Of a stretch of 23,828 nucleotides of DNA, positions 14,532-22,826 are shown piece after piece. Under the pieces are notes generated by a model that was not told the DNA's origin, ran no database searches, and worked only from the letters and a program-made list of their open reading frames with translations. Every line of letters begins with the position of its first letter. Position 1 is the first letter of the stretch. The position numbers and the translations under genes were made by a program. The stretch covers positions 29,231-53,058 of the forward strand of contig JADBKX010000145.1 in assembly GCA_014894735.1 (NCBI GenBank), given 5' to 3'. Source of the DNA: Candidatus Sediminicultor sextus (GTDB lineage: Bacteria; Atribacterota; Phoenicimicrobiia; Phoenicimicrobiales; Phoenicimicrobiaceae).

Positions 14532-14549
14532 AGGAGGTGAAGTAATATT
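14532..14549 (+). promoter_or_regulatory. Strong ribosome-binding site and ATT start of rny
   Basis: AGGAGGTGA (14532-14540), a near-perfect complement of the 16S 3' end, lies 9 nt before ATT at 14547. The frame is closed by TGA at 14538. The first conventional start, TTG 14589, is too far from this site (51 nt from AGGAGG) and would cut the membrane anchor. Confidence 0.65.
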
Positions 14550-16079
14550 AAAATTTACTATATTATTACTCTAAGCATTTTTATTGGTTTGATAATAGGT
14601 TATTTCCTCGCTAAGTATATTGCCAAGGCAAAAATATCATCAGCAGAAATAAGCGCTAAGAATATTATAGAAAATGCCGAAAGAGAAGCGAATTCTCTCA
14701 AGAAAGAAACAGAGTTACAAGCGAAAGAAGAGGCTTACAATGTTAAGAAGGATGTTGAGATAGAAATCAGACAAAAACGAGTTGAAATGCAAAGGCTTGA
14801 GAGCAGCTTAATTAATAGAAGCAATAGCTTAGTTCAAAAAATAGAATCACTTGAAAAAAGAGAGAAATTATTAAATAATAAAGAAAAAGAACTCGAAAAT
14901 AATATCCAAAAAACCAATAATTTATACCAAGAACAGAGAAACGAATTGATAAAGATTTCAAATATGAGTGCAGAGGAAGCAAAGAAAGAACTTTTAAGCA
15001 ATTTAGAAAAAGAGCTTACTCATGAAACCGGTAAGATGATTAAAGAGATTGAAGATCAAGCAAAAGTTGAAGCAGACAAAAAATCCAGACAAATAATATC
15101 ATTAGCGATTCAAAGATATTCTGCTGACCACACGGTGGAAACAACGACATCTTTTGTACCTTTACCCAATGAAGACATGAAAGGAAGAATCATTGGAAGA
15201 GAAGGTAGGAATATCAGAACATTTGAAATGTTAACCGGAGTTGATTTAATTGTAGATGATACCCCGGAAGCAGTAATAATTTCGGGGTTTGATCCTATAC
15301 GAAGAGAAATAGCGCGACTGTCTTTAGAAAAGCTGATTACTGACGGCCGCATACAACCAGCAAGAATTGAAGAAATAATAGAAAAAACTAAAGTAATAGT
15401 TAATAACAAGATTCAAGAAGAAGGAGAACAGGTAGTATTTGATACGAATATAAAAAATATAAATCCCAAACTAATTAATTTATTGGGGAAATTAAAATAT
15501 CGCACAAGCTACGGACAGAATGTTCTGCAGCATTCAATAGAAGTTGCATATCTTGCTGAAATTATGGCTTCAGAAATTGGCGTAAATTCGCAATTGGCAA
15601 AAAGAGCAGGACTCCTTCATGATATAGGAAAAGCTGTTGACCATGAAATAGAAGGAGCTCACGCATTAATTGGCTCTGAAATTGCCAAAAAAAATGGTGA
15701 AAGTTTTGAAGTAATTAATGCTATTGCTGCTCACCATTCGGAGGTGGAACCTAAAACAATTGAAGCAGTTTTAGTCCAATCTGCCGATGCAATATCTGCT
15801 TCTCGTCCCGGTGCTCGACGTGAGATGCTGGAAACTTATATAAAAAGACTTGAAAAATTGGAAGAAATTGCTAATTCATTTGAAGGGGTGGAAAGAGCAT
15901 TTGCTATACAAGCGGGTAGAGAAATAAGGATAATCGTAAATCCGGAAGAAATAGATGATTATACAGCAAAAAAGATAGCAAGAGATATTTCAAAAAAAGT
16001 TGAAAAGAATATAGATTACCCCGGTCAAATTAAAGTAATGGTTATTAGAGAAACCCGCTCAGTAGAATATGCAAAATAA
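14547..16079 (+). CDS. rny: Ribonuclease Y
   Basis: 510 residues from ATT 14547. This membrane-anchored endoribonuclease initiates mRNA decay. With this start the N-terminus is a membrane anchor (IYYIITLSIFIGLIIGYF), followed by a long charged coiled coil (about 30-180). A KH domain (GRIIGREGRNIRTFE, about 213-227) and an HD phosphodiesterase domain (AGLLHDIGKAVDHE, catalytic His358-Asp359, then AAHHSEVEP) follow. Starting at TTG 14589 would lose two thirds of the anchor. RNase Y is normally about 510-520 residues, which supports the ATT start. It has its own promoter candidate and is followed by two hairpins. Function is secure. Confidence 0.95.
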   Translation: MKIYYIITLSIFIGLIIGYFLAKYIAKAKISSAEISAKNIIENAEREANSLKKETELQAKEEAYNVKKDVEIEIRQKRVEMQRLESSLINRSNSLVQKIESLEKREKLLNNKEKELENNIQKTNNLYQEQRNELIKISNMSAEEAKKELLSNLEKELTHETGKMIKEIEDQAKVEADKKSRQIISLAIQRYSADHTVETTTSFVPLPNEDMKGRIIGREGRNIRTFEMLTGVDLIVDDTPEAVIISGFDPIRREIARLSLEKLITDGRIQPARIEEIIEKTKVIVNNKIQEEGEQVVFDTNIKNINPKLINLLGKLKYRTSYGQNVLQHSIEVAYLAEIMASEIGVNSQLAKRAGLLHDIGKAVDHEIEGAHALIGSEIAKKNGESFEVINAIAAHHSEVEPKTIEAVLVQSADAISASRPGARREMLETYIKRLEKLEEIANSFEGVERAFAIQAGREIRIIVNPEEIDDYTAKKIARDISKKVEKNIDYPGQIKVMVIRETRSVEYAK

Positions 16080-16101
16080 ATAAAACATATTATCATTAAA
16101 G

Positions 16102-16132
16102 AGGAGGCAATTTTTAATAAAAATTGCCTCCT
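16102..16132 (+). terminator. Perfect 14-bp stem-loop after rny
   Basis: AGGAGGCAATTTTT (16102-16115) pairs perfectly with 16119-16132 around a 3-nt loop. Only a weak TTAAAT tail follows. Like the hairpin at 6536-6573, its base pairs GGAGG with CCTCC. It may be a terminator or a 3'-end stabiliser. Confidence 0.65.
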
Positions 16133-16180
16133 TAAATATATTCATTCAAAAATAATAATAAATTTTTATTTCTTTTTATA

Positions 16181-16220
16181 ATTGCAGAAAGAACAGGAAA
16201 AATCTGCAATTTATTTTTTT
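16181..16220 (+). terminator. Rho-independent terminator before miaB
   Basis: ATTGCAGA (16181-16188) pairs with TCTGCAAT (16203-16210) across a 14-nt loop and is followed directly by TTATTTTTTT (16211-16220). It separates rny from the miaB operon. Confidence 0.6.
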
Positions 16221-16258
16221 GTAAACCTTACTCAATATATATTCAAGGACGATAGATA

Positions 16259-17584
16259 ATGATATATAAACAAAAATTATACGTTAAAACCTTCGGATGC
16301 CAAATGAACGTAAATGATTCAGAATATATCATTGGCCAATTAGTAAAATTAGGTTATTCGACTACAGAAGATATGTTTAAATCCAACTTAATTTTATTAA
16401 ATACTTGCTGTGTTAGAGCAAAAGTTGAACAGAAAATATACAGCTTAATTGGGAAGATAAAAGAGATAAAAGAATCTAACCCGGATGTGATTTTAGGTAT
16501 ATGTGGATGTATGGCTCAAAAGGAAAAAGAAAATATATTCAAAAGAGCTCCTTATGTTGATTTTATATTCAGTCCTTCTCAAATTAATAATATGGAAGAA
16601 ATGGTTAGTACTATAAAATACGGTAATAAAAAATATATTTCTTGCGAAAATACTCCCGAATTTAGCTTGGATCACCTTCCTATTAAAAGAGGAAGTAAAA
16701 TATCTGCCTGGATTCAAATAATGAGAGGCTGTAATAATTATTGCTCTTACTGCGTTGTCCCATACACCAGGGGTCCTGAGCAGAGCAGGGGAGTTTCCGA
16801 AATATTATCAGAAGTAAATAATTTAGCTCAAAATAAATATAAAGAAGTATTTCTATTAGGCCAAAATGTCAATTCCTACGGTAATGACCTTTCTCAGTCT
16901 GTAACTTTTTCTAAATTATTAGAATTATTAAATGATATTAACGGTATAGAAAGAATAAGATTCACCACTTCTCATCCCAAAGATTTTTCTTTCGATTTGA
17001 TAGAAACAATAAAAAACTGCAATAAAGTCTGCAACCATATCCATTTGCCTATTCAATCCGCTTCAAGCAAAATACTTAAAATGATGAATAGAAAATATGA
17101 TATCAGTTATTATAAGAATATCATTAAAGAAATTCGAAATAATATAGACAATATTGCAATTACCACAGATGTAATGGTAGGGTTCCCCGGAGAAACTGAA
17201 GACGACTTTCTGGATACTTTACGTGCCTTTAAAGAAATAGAATTTGACGAAGCATATACTTTTATATATTCTAATAGAGAAAATGCTATTGCTTCATTAT
17301 TGCCCGACCAGGTTCCTTTAGAGCTCAAAAAAGAAAGGTTATGGAAACTTATCGATTTACAAAAGGAAATATCAGCTAAAATTAATAAAAAACTTGAAGG
17401 AAAAACATTTGAAGTACTGGTGGATAAGAAGTCTAAAAAGCATATTGAAAATCAATTTTCCGGAAGAACAGAGACCAATAAAACTGTAGTATTTACCAGT
17501 AAGCAAGACTTGTTAGGCAAATTAGTTAAAGTTAAAATTATAAAGTCAAGTGCTTGGACTTTATATGGAGAACTAATTGAATGA
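16259..17584 (+). CDS. miaB: tRNA-2-methylthio-N6-dimethylallyladenosine synthase MiaB
   Basis: A 441-residue radical-SAM methylthiotransferase that adds the 2-methylthio group to i6A37 of tRNAs reading UNN codons. The N-terminal UPF0004 domain has the auxiliary-cluster cysteines Cys14 (KTFGCQMNVNDSE), Cys50 and Cys84. The radical-SAM motif CNNYCSYC gives Cys158, Cys162 and Cys165, followed by VVPYTRGPEQSR. A TRAM RNA-binding domain occupies roughly 375-441. All six cluster ligands are present. ATG 16259 has AAGGA about 9 nt upstream. Its TGA overlaps the miaA ATG (ATGA), so the two steps of the same modification are translationally coupled. Confidence 0.96.
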   Translation: MIYKQKLYVKTFGCQMNVNDSEYIIGQLVKLGYSTTEDMFKSNLILLNTCCVRAKVEQKIYSLIGKIKEIKESNPDVILGICGCMAQKEKENIFKRAPYVDFIFSPSQINNMEEMVSTIKYGNKKYISCENTPEFSLDHLPIKRGSKISAWIQIMRGCNNYCSYCVVPYTRGPEQSRGVSEILSEVNNLAQNKYKEVFLLGQNVNSYGNDLSQSVTFSKLLELLNDINGIERIRFTTSHPKDFSFDLIETIKNCNKVCNHIHLPIQSASSKILKMMNRKYDISYYKNIIKEIRNNIDNIAITTDVMVGFPGETEDDFLDTLRAFKEIEFDEAYTFIYSNRENAIASLLPDQVPLELKKERLWKLIDLQKEISAKINKKLEGKTFEVLVDKKSKKHIENQFSGRTETNKTVVFTSKQDLLGKLVKVKIIKSSAWTLYGELIE

Positions 17585-18519
17585 TTAATAATAAAGAAAA
17601 TAATTTACTTATTTTATTGGGTCCTACCGGAGTAGGTAAAACAGATATTTCGATTAAATTAGCTCAAAAAATCCCTGATATAGAAATAATTTCTGCTGAT
17701 TCTATGCAAATATATAAATATATGGATATTGGGACTGCTAAGCCTGATAAAAGCGTATTAAACACCATAAAGCACCATATGATAGATATTGTTGATCCGG
17801 CAGAGAATTTTGACGTAATACAATACAGCAAGTTAGCTGCAAAAATAATATTAGACGTTTTTAAAAGAGGTAAAATACCGATATTGGCCGGTGGTTCCGG
17901 ACTATATATTTCTTCAATAATTAATCCTCTTTTTACAGGACCTGATAGGAATATTGAGTATAGAAAAACCCTGGGAGAAGAGGCAAAAATACACGGTAAA
18001 AAGTATTTATATGATAGATTATCCAAAATAGATCCAATTTCTGCTTCAAAAATTGAACCTAACGATTTAAGAAGGATAATCAGAGCTTTAGAAGTTTATA
18101 AATCTACCGGTAAAACCATCTCTTATTTACAGAAAAAATCTTCTAATAATAATGCAAAAATTAATTATCAAATTATTGGATTTAAAAGAAATAGAGAGAA
18201 TCTATATGAAGTAATTAATTTAAGAGTTGATAAGATGATTAAAGACGGATTTATAGAAGAAGTTAAAATGTTACGAGATAAGGGCTACAAAGAAAATTTA
18301 AATTCAATGCAGGGATTAGGTTATAAACAGATAAATAAGCATCTAAATGGTGTATGCAGTAAAGAAGAGGCTATTGATTTAATAAAGATAGAGACCCGGC
18401 ATTATGCCAAAAGACAAATGACCTGGTTTAAAAATAAAATAAAAAATATCGAATGGATAGATTTAGATAAGAGTAGCGAAAATGAAGCAATCTTAAAAAT
18501 ATGGAGTTGTAGGGTATGA
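17581..18519 (+). CDS. miaA: tRNA dimethylallyltransferase MiaA
   Basis: A 312-residue enzyme that transfers a dimethylallyl group to N6 of A37, producing the substrate of MiaB. The P-loop is GPTGVGKT (14-21). DSMQIYKYMDIGTAKP (40-55) and LAGGSGLYISS are the conserved substrate-binding blocks, and RRIIRALEVYKSTGK lies in the middle. The C-terminus has the usual ETRHYAKRQMTWFK. The gene is AT-rich even for this window. It overlaps miaB and the following activase gene by 4 nt each (ATGA on both sides). Confidence 0.96.
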   Translation: MINNKENNLLILLGPTGVGKTDISIKLAQKIPDIEIISADSMQIYKYMDIGTAKPDKSVLNTIKHHMIDIVDPAENFDVIQYSKLAAKIILDVFKRGKIPILAGGSGLYISSIINPLFTGPDRNIEYRKTLGEEAKIHGKKYLYDRLSKIDPISASKIEPNDLRRIIRALEVYKSTGKTISYLQKKSSNNNAKINYQIIGFKRNRENLYEVINLRVDKMIKDGFIEEVKMLRDKGYKENLNSMQGLGYKQINKHLNGVCSKEEAIDLIKIETRHYAKRQMTWFKNKIKNIEWIDLDKSSENEAILKIWSCRV

Positions 18520-20513
18520 AAAGAATTGGGATAGATATTGGTTCTGATAATCTTAAAGCAGTGGTGATAGAGGGGAAAAATATAACTTCTTATCTAAAAA
18601 AAATAGATGGAAAACCAATTTATGCTTTAAAGGAAATATTAGATGAAATTATAACAAAACACAGTAATGAGGCTTATCTTGGTGTAACAGGGGTTAATTC
18701 AATTTCTTTATCAGATGTTCTAAATGAAAAACAAATGATCAATGAATCAATTGCGACTAAAGGGGGCATTGCATCTCTTGATCTAGACATTAAGGAAAAT
18801 GAAAAGTTTGCAGTCATTGATGTTGGAGCCTCAAACCAGAGATGTTATGAATTTGAAAAAGATAAAAATAGTGGAAAATTAATTTTAGAACATCATTATT
18901 TACAGAATAAATGTGGTGCCGGTTCAGGTTTGTTACTTGAGCATATGGCAAAAAGATTTGAATATGGTTCAATAGGGGAACTGTCTAATGTAGCTAATCA
19001 AACTGAAAAAACCATAAAGCTTTCTGCAAAATGTGGTGTTTTCCGTGAATCTGATGTTGTGCACCAACAACAAAAGGGAACGCCAAAAGAGGTATTGGCT
19101 GCTTCACTTTATAGAGCCTCTGCTGATAGTTTTAAAACCATTCTCGCAAATGGAATAATGCCTGAAGGTAGGATTATTCTTATTGGTGGTCTCTCTCTTA
19201 GTAAGGCCTTTGTTAAGCATCTAATGGATGTTTGCAAAATCTCTTCTGAAAGAGTGATCATTCCAAAACAAGGATTACATATAAGTGCAATTGGTGCAGC
19301 AATCTATGGTCAACAGGTTTATTTAAATAATATAATAATAAAATTAGAGAAAAAACTAACACAACCCTTTAACTATGAATCACAGGGCCCTCTAATCTTC
19401 AAAAAATCCAAAATTATGAAACCAAAAGAAGATTGGCCTTATGGCGCAGATATTCCTTTAGCTAGCTTAGGAATTGATATAGGCTCTGTCAGTACAAAAG
19501 CTGCATTAATAGCAGAAATTAATGGTAAGTTTAGATTGCTTGCCTATCACTACAGGAGAACAGAGATAGACCCCGTTGGGGCTGCAATAGATGTTATAAA
19601 CAAAGTATATAATCAGGTTATAGAAAGGGGCTATAAAATTGAGAAAGTTATTGCAGGAACAACTGGAAGCGGAAGACAGCTTACTGGTTTTATAGTTGGG
19701 GCTTCTAAAGAACATATTGTTGATGAAATCACTGCACAGGCTGCAGGTATAACAACATTCTATCCTCAAAAAGAGTTTAGTATTATTGAGTTTGGTGGTC
19801 AGGATTCAAAATATATTAATATCAACCAGGGTGTGGTTGTTGATTTTGCAATGAATAATGCATGTGCTGCCGGGACTGGAGCATTGCTTGAAAAATATGC
19901 CATGCGCAGAGGTATTAAAATAGAGGATTTAGGAGATATTGCCTTAAGAGCAAAGAATCCACCTGATATAGATAGCACTTGTGCGGTTTTGTCAGAGCAA
20001 TCAATAATAAAATATGAGCAAAACAATATATCTTTAGAGGATTTATGTGCTGCCCTTACCTTAGCAACTGCAAGAAACTATTTAGCAAAGGTAGTTAGCG
20101 GCAGCGAAATAAAAGAAAAGGTTGTTTTTCAGGGTGCAACTGCCTTTAATCTTGGACAGGTTGCTGCTCTTGAAACTGTTCTTGGAAAAGGAATCATTGT
20201 ACCTCCCTGGCCGCATATAACCGGGGCAATAGGTGCAGCAAAATATGCCTATGATAGCTCTAATTCAGGCAATTTTAGAGGATTTAAAAAAATATCAAAT
20301 TTAAAATACAATGTAGGATCCTACCAATGTATTAATAAAGGTTGTGGAAATGACTGCAACATAACCAGGGCTGAAATTAAAGGTAAAGAAAAGATATTTT
20401 ATTTTATAGGTGACAGATGCCAGAGATACAGTGCAAAAAAGGATGAGAAACAAATAAAGCCGCCTAACTTATTTAAAGAAAGGCAGAAAATAATGGAGGA
20501 TAGCTGTAAATGA
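18516..20513 (+). CDS. Acyl-CoA dehydratase activase-like protein with two ASKHA (BcrAD/BadFG) domains
   Basis: 665 residues with two tandem ATPase domains of the 2-hydroxyacyl-CoA dehydratase activase/benzoyl-CoA reductase family. Domain 1 begins GIDIGSDNLKAVVIE (5-19) and has KCGAGSG (Cys133) and KCGVFRESD (Cys173). Domain 2 begins GIDIGSVSTKAAL (319-331) and has NACAAGTG (Cys450) and STCAVLSEQS (Cys489). In characterised activases such cysteines bridge one [4Fe-4S] cluster across a dimer; here both sets sit in one chain and might form a pseudo-dimer. A C-terminal Cys cluster (605, 610, 614, 635) could hold another metal site. Together with the next gene it matches the halves of a much larger activase-related protein I recall from other anaerobes. 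Substrate unknown. ATG 18516 overlaps miaA. Confidence 0.88.
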   Translation: MKRIGIDIGSDNLKAVVIEGKNITSYLKKIDGKPIYALKEILDEIITKHSNEAYLGVTGVNSISLSDVLNEKQMINESIATKGGIASLDLDIKENEKFAVIDVGASNQRCYEFEKDKNSGKLILEHHYLQNKCGAGSGLLLEHMAKRFEYGSIGELSNVANQTEKTIKLSAKCGVFRESDVVHQQQKGTPKEVLAASLYRASADSFKTILANGIMPEGRIILIGGLSLSKAFVKHLMDVCKISSERVIIPKQGLHISAIGAAIYGQQVYLNNIIIKLEKKLTQPFNYESQGPLIFKKSKIMKPKEDWPYGADIPLASLGIDIGSVSTKAALIAEINGKFRLLAYHYRRTEIDPVGAAIDVINKVYNQVIERGYKIEKVIAGTTGSGRQLTGFIVGASKEHIVDEITAQAAGITTFYPQKEFSIIEFGGQDSKYININQGVVVDFAMNNACAAGTGALLEKYAMRRGIKIEDLGDIALRAKNPPDIDSTCAVLSEQSIIKYEQNNISLEDLCAALTLATARNYLAKVVSGSEIKEKVVFQGATAFNLGQVAALETVLGKGIIVPPWPHITGAIGAAKYAYDSSNSGNFRGFKKISNLKYNVGSYQCINKGCGNDCNITRAEIKGKEKIFYFIGDRCQRYSAKKDEKQIKPPNLFKERQKIMEDSCK

Positions 20514-22822
20514 GAGTAGGAATTCCCAGGGGTTTGTTATTTAATGATTTCTCACCTTTGTTTATTCCTTTTTTTAGTTATTTAGGCATAGAAACCATTG
20601 TTTCAGATGAAACGAATAGGAAAATAATTAATCGTGGTTTAGAGATAGTGCCAGCAGAATATTGTTTCCCAATTAAGGTAGCCTATGGTCATGTTGATAA
20701 TCTTCTAAAAAAAGGTGTTGATTTTATTTTTATTCCCCAAATTGCAACTACAGGAGAACCAACTCGTGGCTATAAGTTTTGTGTTACCTGTCCCTGGACA
20801 CAGTCTGCACCAGATCTCATGAAATCTGCCCCAAAGCTGGTTAAAGAAGGCCTCAATCTAAAAAACTTACTTTCTCCTTCACTATTTTTTGACTGGGGAT
20901 TAAATCATATTGAAGATCAGATGAGAAAAACTATAGCAAAGATGGGTTATAGCACGAAAAACGTTAGGACTGCTCTTCAAGAGGGATTAGTAAACAAAAA
21001 AATGTTTGATAAGAAAATTGAGGAAAAAACAAAAGAAGTCTTTGATTTTATTCAAGAGAAATGTAAAAAAAATGAACCTACTTTTTTAGTTATGGCAAGA
21101 CCATACACCGCTTATGATGCAAATATTAATAATGATATTGTCAATAAAATATTGGATGCTGGTTATCTGGCGATACCCCTTGAATTTGCGCCAATAGGTT
21201 CAATAGATATTTCTAAACAGATGCCAAAAATGTACTGGATTCAGGGTCAAAAGAAACTGGCTGCCATTGAATTATTAAACGCCAATAAAAACCTGTTTGG
21301 AATTGATATAACCTATTTTGCCTGTGGTCCTGATACCCAGATAAATCAGCAAATGAGATGCAGAACACAAAAACCATTTCTAACCGTTGAAATGGATGAG
21401 CATACCGGAGATGCCGGAATTGATACCAGATTACAGGCGTTTTTCAATACAGTTAAATCTTACCTGGGTATAGAAGCAAAGCAAATCGGCAAAGTGTTTA
21501 GTGTCAAGCTAAAAGGTCTTAATAATATTCAAGATAAAAAAATTCTTTTTTTTCCTCCCATGTCCAAACATAATTATGCCTTATCTGCTGTTTTAAATGC
21601 CTATGGCATTCATTCAAGGGTTTTAGAAGTAAGCCCGGATGAAACCATGGAAAGAGCGAGAAGCTGTACCTGCGGCCTGGTATGTACCCCTTATCTTCAT
21701 ACGACAGAGGCTATGCTTAATTTGATGCAAAAACCAGGGTTTGACCAGGAAAAGTGTGCCTTTTTTCAGGCAACAACCGATTGTGGCCCATGCAGACTGG
21801 GGCAGTATGCAAGCCTTGAATCTCTTTTATTCCAGAAAAAGGGAATAGATGTTGATATAATAACCGGGGGTGAACTGGAAAGTGAATTTAATCTTGGCAT
21901 GCCTTTATTGATCAAGGCCTGGTATGGTATAACTGCAGTTGACCAGCTGGAAAAAATGAGAATGCACACCAGACCCTATGAGGTTAATAAAGGAACCTCG
22001 AATCAGATTTATGAGAAATATCTGAAAAAGCTTCTTGATTATCTATCAGATTTAAAAACTAATCTTGGGAAAATAAAAACCCTTTTAACTGGTGGGAAGG
22101 CATTTTTCTCTAATTTATTGGATAGAAATTCATCCCCTGTTGAAGAAATCTTAAGAAAAGCTCAAGGAGAATTTTCTAAAGTGAAAAGAACCAATGAAGA
22201 AAAACCAAAAATAGGCATAGTTGGTGAATTCTTCGTAAGGCTTCATGAGCAAGCCAATCAATACATTATAAGAAAGCTTGAAGAAAAGGGAATAGAAACG
22301 TGGTTAGCTCCAGCAACAGAATATCTTATTTATTCTTATTATCTTACTTCTATTTTTGAAAAAGAAAAATTCAGCTTAAATAAAAAAAAGGAATATTTAA
22401 GAGAATGGATTTTGAAATCAATATTATATAAATTTATGATCGGGTGTGAGCACCTGTTGTTTAAAGCAACCTTACCATATATGCAAGGCTTTAATGATAT
22501 CACTGCACAAGAAATAGTATCAAATGGTGAGAAATACATTAGACATTATATTGGCGGAGAGGCCATAGTTAGCATGGGAAAGGCAGTAGATTATGCAAAA
22601 AGAGGGTTGGATGGTGTTATTAGCGTTATTCCATTTAACTGCATGCCAGGATTGATTGTAGCCGGTTTTATCCCAAAATTTATAAAAGATAATCATAACA
22701 TTCCCTTTGTGTCTATAGAGTATGATGGTTTTCAGGATAGCACAAGAGAAATGAGAATTGATACCTTTGTTGCACAGGTGAAAGAGAGATATGAGAATAA
22801 ACAATATACAGAATATCATTAA
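20510..22822 (+). CDS. DUF2229 / 2-hydroxyacyl-CoA dehydratase-like protein
   Basis: 770 residues. The N-terminus (MRVGIPRGLLFNDFSPLF to about residue 300) is a DUF2229 domain, ending in DEHTGDAGIDTRLQAF. The second half resembles the HGD-D/BcrB-BcrC fold, with Cys-rich motifs CTCGLVC (386-392) and TDCGPCRLGQY (423-433) and a C-terminal FNCMPGLI region with Cys711. Further cysteines at 52, 91, 94, 272 and 284 suggest iron-sulfur cluster binding. It likely accepts electrons from the ATP-driven activase encoded by the overlapping upstream gene (ATGA, with its own GGAGGA at 20495-20500). No true dehydratase alpha/beta subunit genes are visible, so the reaction is unknown. A perfect palindrome follows 4 nt after the stop. 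Confidence 0.85.
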   Translation: MRVGIPRGLLFNDFSPLFIPFFSYLGIETIVSDETNRKIINRGLEIVPAEYCFPIKVAYGHVDNLLKKGVDFIFIPQIATTGEPTRGYKFCVTCPWTQSAPDLMKSAPKLVKEGLNLKNLLSPSLFFDWGLNHIEDQMRKTIAKMGYSTKNVRTALQEGLVNKKMFDKKIEEKTKEVFDFIQEKCKKNEPTFLVMARPYTAYDANINNDIVNKILDAGYLAIPLEFAPIGSIDISKQMPKMYWIQGQKKLAAIELLNANKNLFGIDITYFACGPDTQINQQMRCRTQKPFLTVEMDEHTGDAGIDTRLQAFFNTVKSYLGIEAKQIGKVFSVKLKGLNNIQDKKILFFPPMSKHNYALSAVLNAYGIHSRVLEVSPDETMERARSCTCGLVCTPYLHTTEAMLNLMQKPGFDQEKCAFFQATTDCGPCRLGQYASLESLLFQKKGIDVDIITGGELESEFNLGMPLLIKAWYGITAVDQLEKMRMHTRPYEVNKGTSNQIYEKYLKKLLDYLSDLKTNLGKIKTLLTGGKAFFSNLLDRNSSPVEEILRKAQGEFSKVKRTNEEKPKIGIVGEFFVRLHEQANQYIIRKLEEKGIETWLAPATEYLIYSYYLTSIFEKEKFSLNKKKEYLREWILKSILYKFMIGCEHLLFKATLPYMQGFNDITAQEIVSNGEKYIRHYIGGEAIVSMGKAVDYAKRGLDGVISVIPFNCMPGLIVAGFIPKFIKDNHNIPFVSIEYDGFQDSTREMRIDTFVAQVKERYENKQYTEYH

Positions 22823-22826
22823 ATAC

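Larger units (their letters stand above)
14116..14546. other. Gene-free region between recX and rny
   Basis: 431 bp without a credible ORF. It holds the end of a heptamer array (to 14131), a palindromic element (14192-14274), a second heptamer array (14320-14354), a good promoter candidate (14364-14392) and an AT-rich leader with a direct repeat AAATATTTCAA near 14390-14415. No riboswitch or tRNA was recognised. Confidence 0.7.

Noticed and set aside
20490..20520. Frameshift joining the activase and DUF2229 genes
   Set aside because: The second gene has its own well-spaced GGAGGA and an ATGA overlap like the two preceding junctions, so two genes are the simpler reading.
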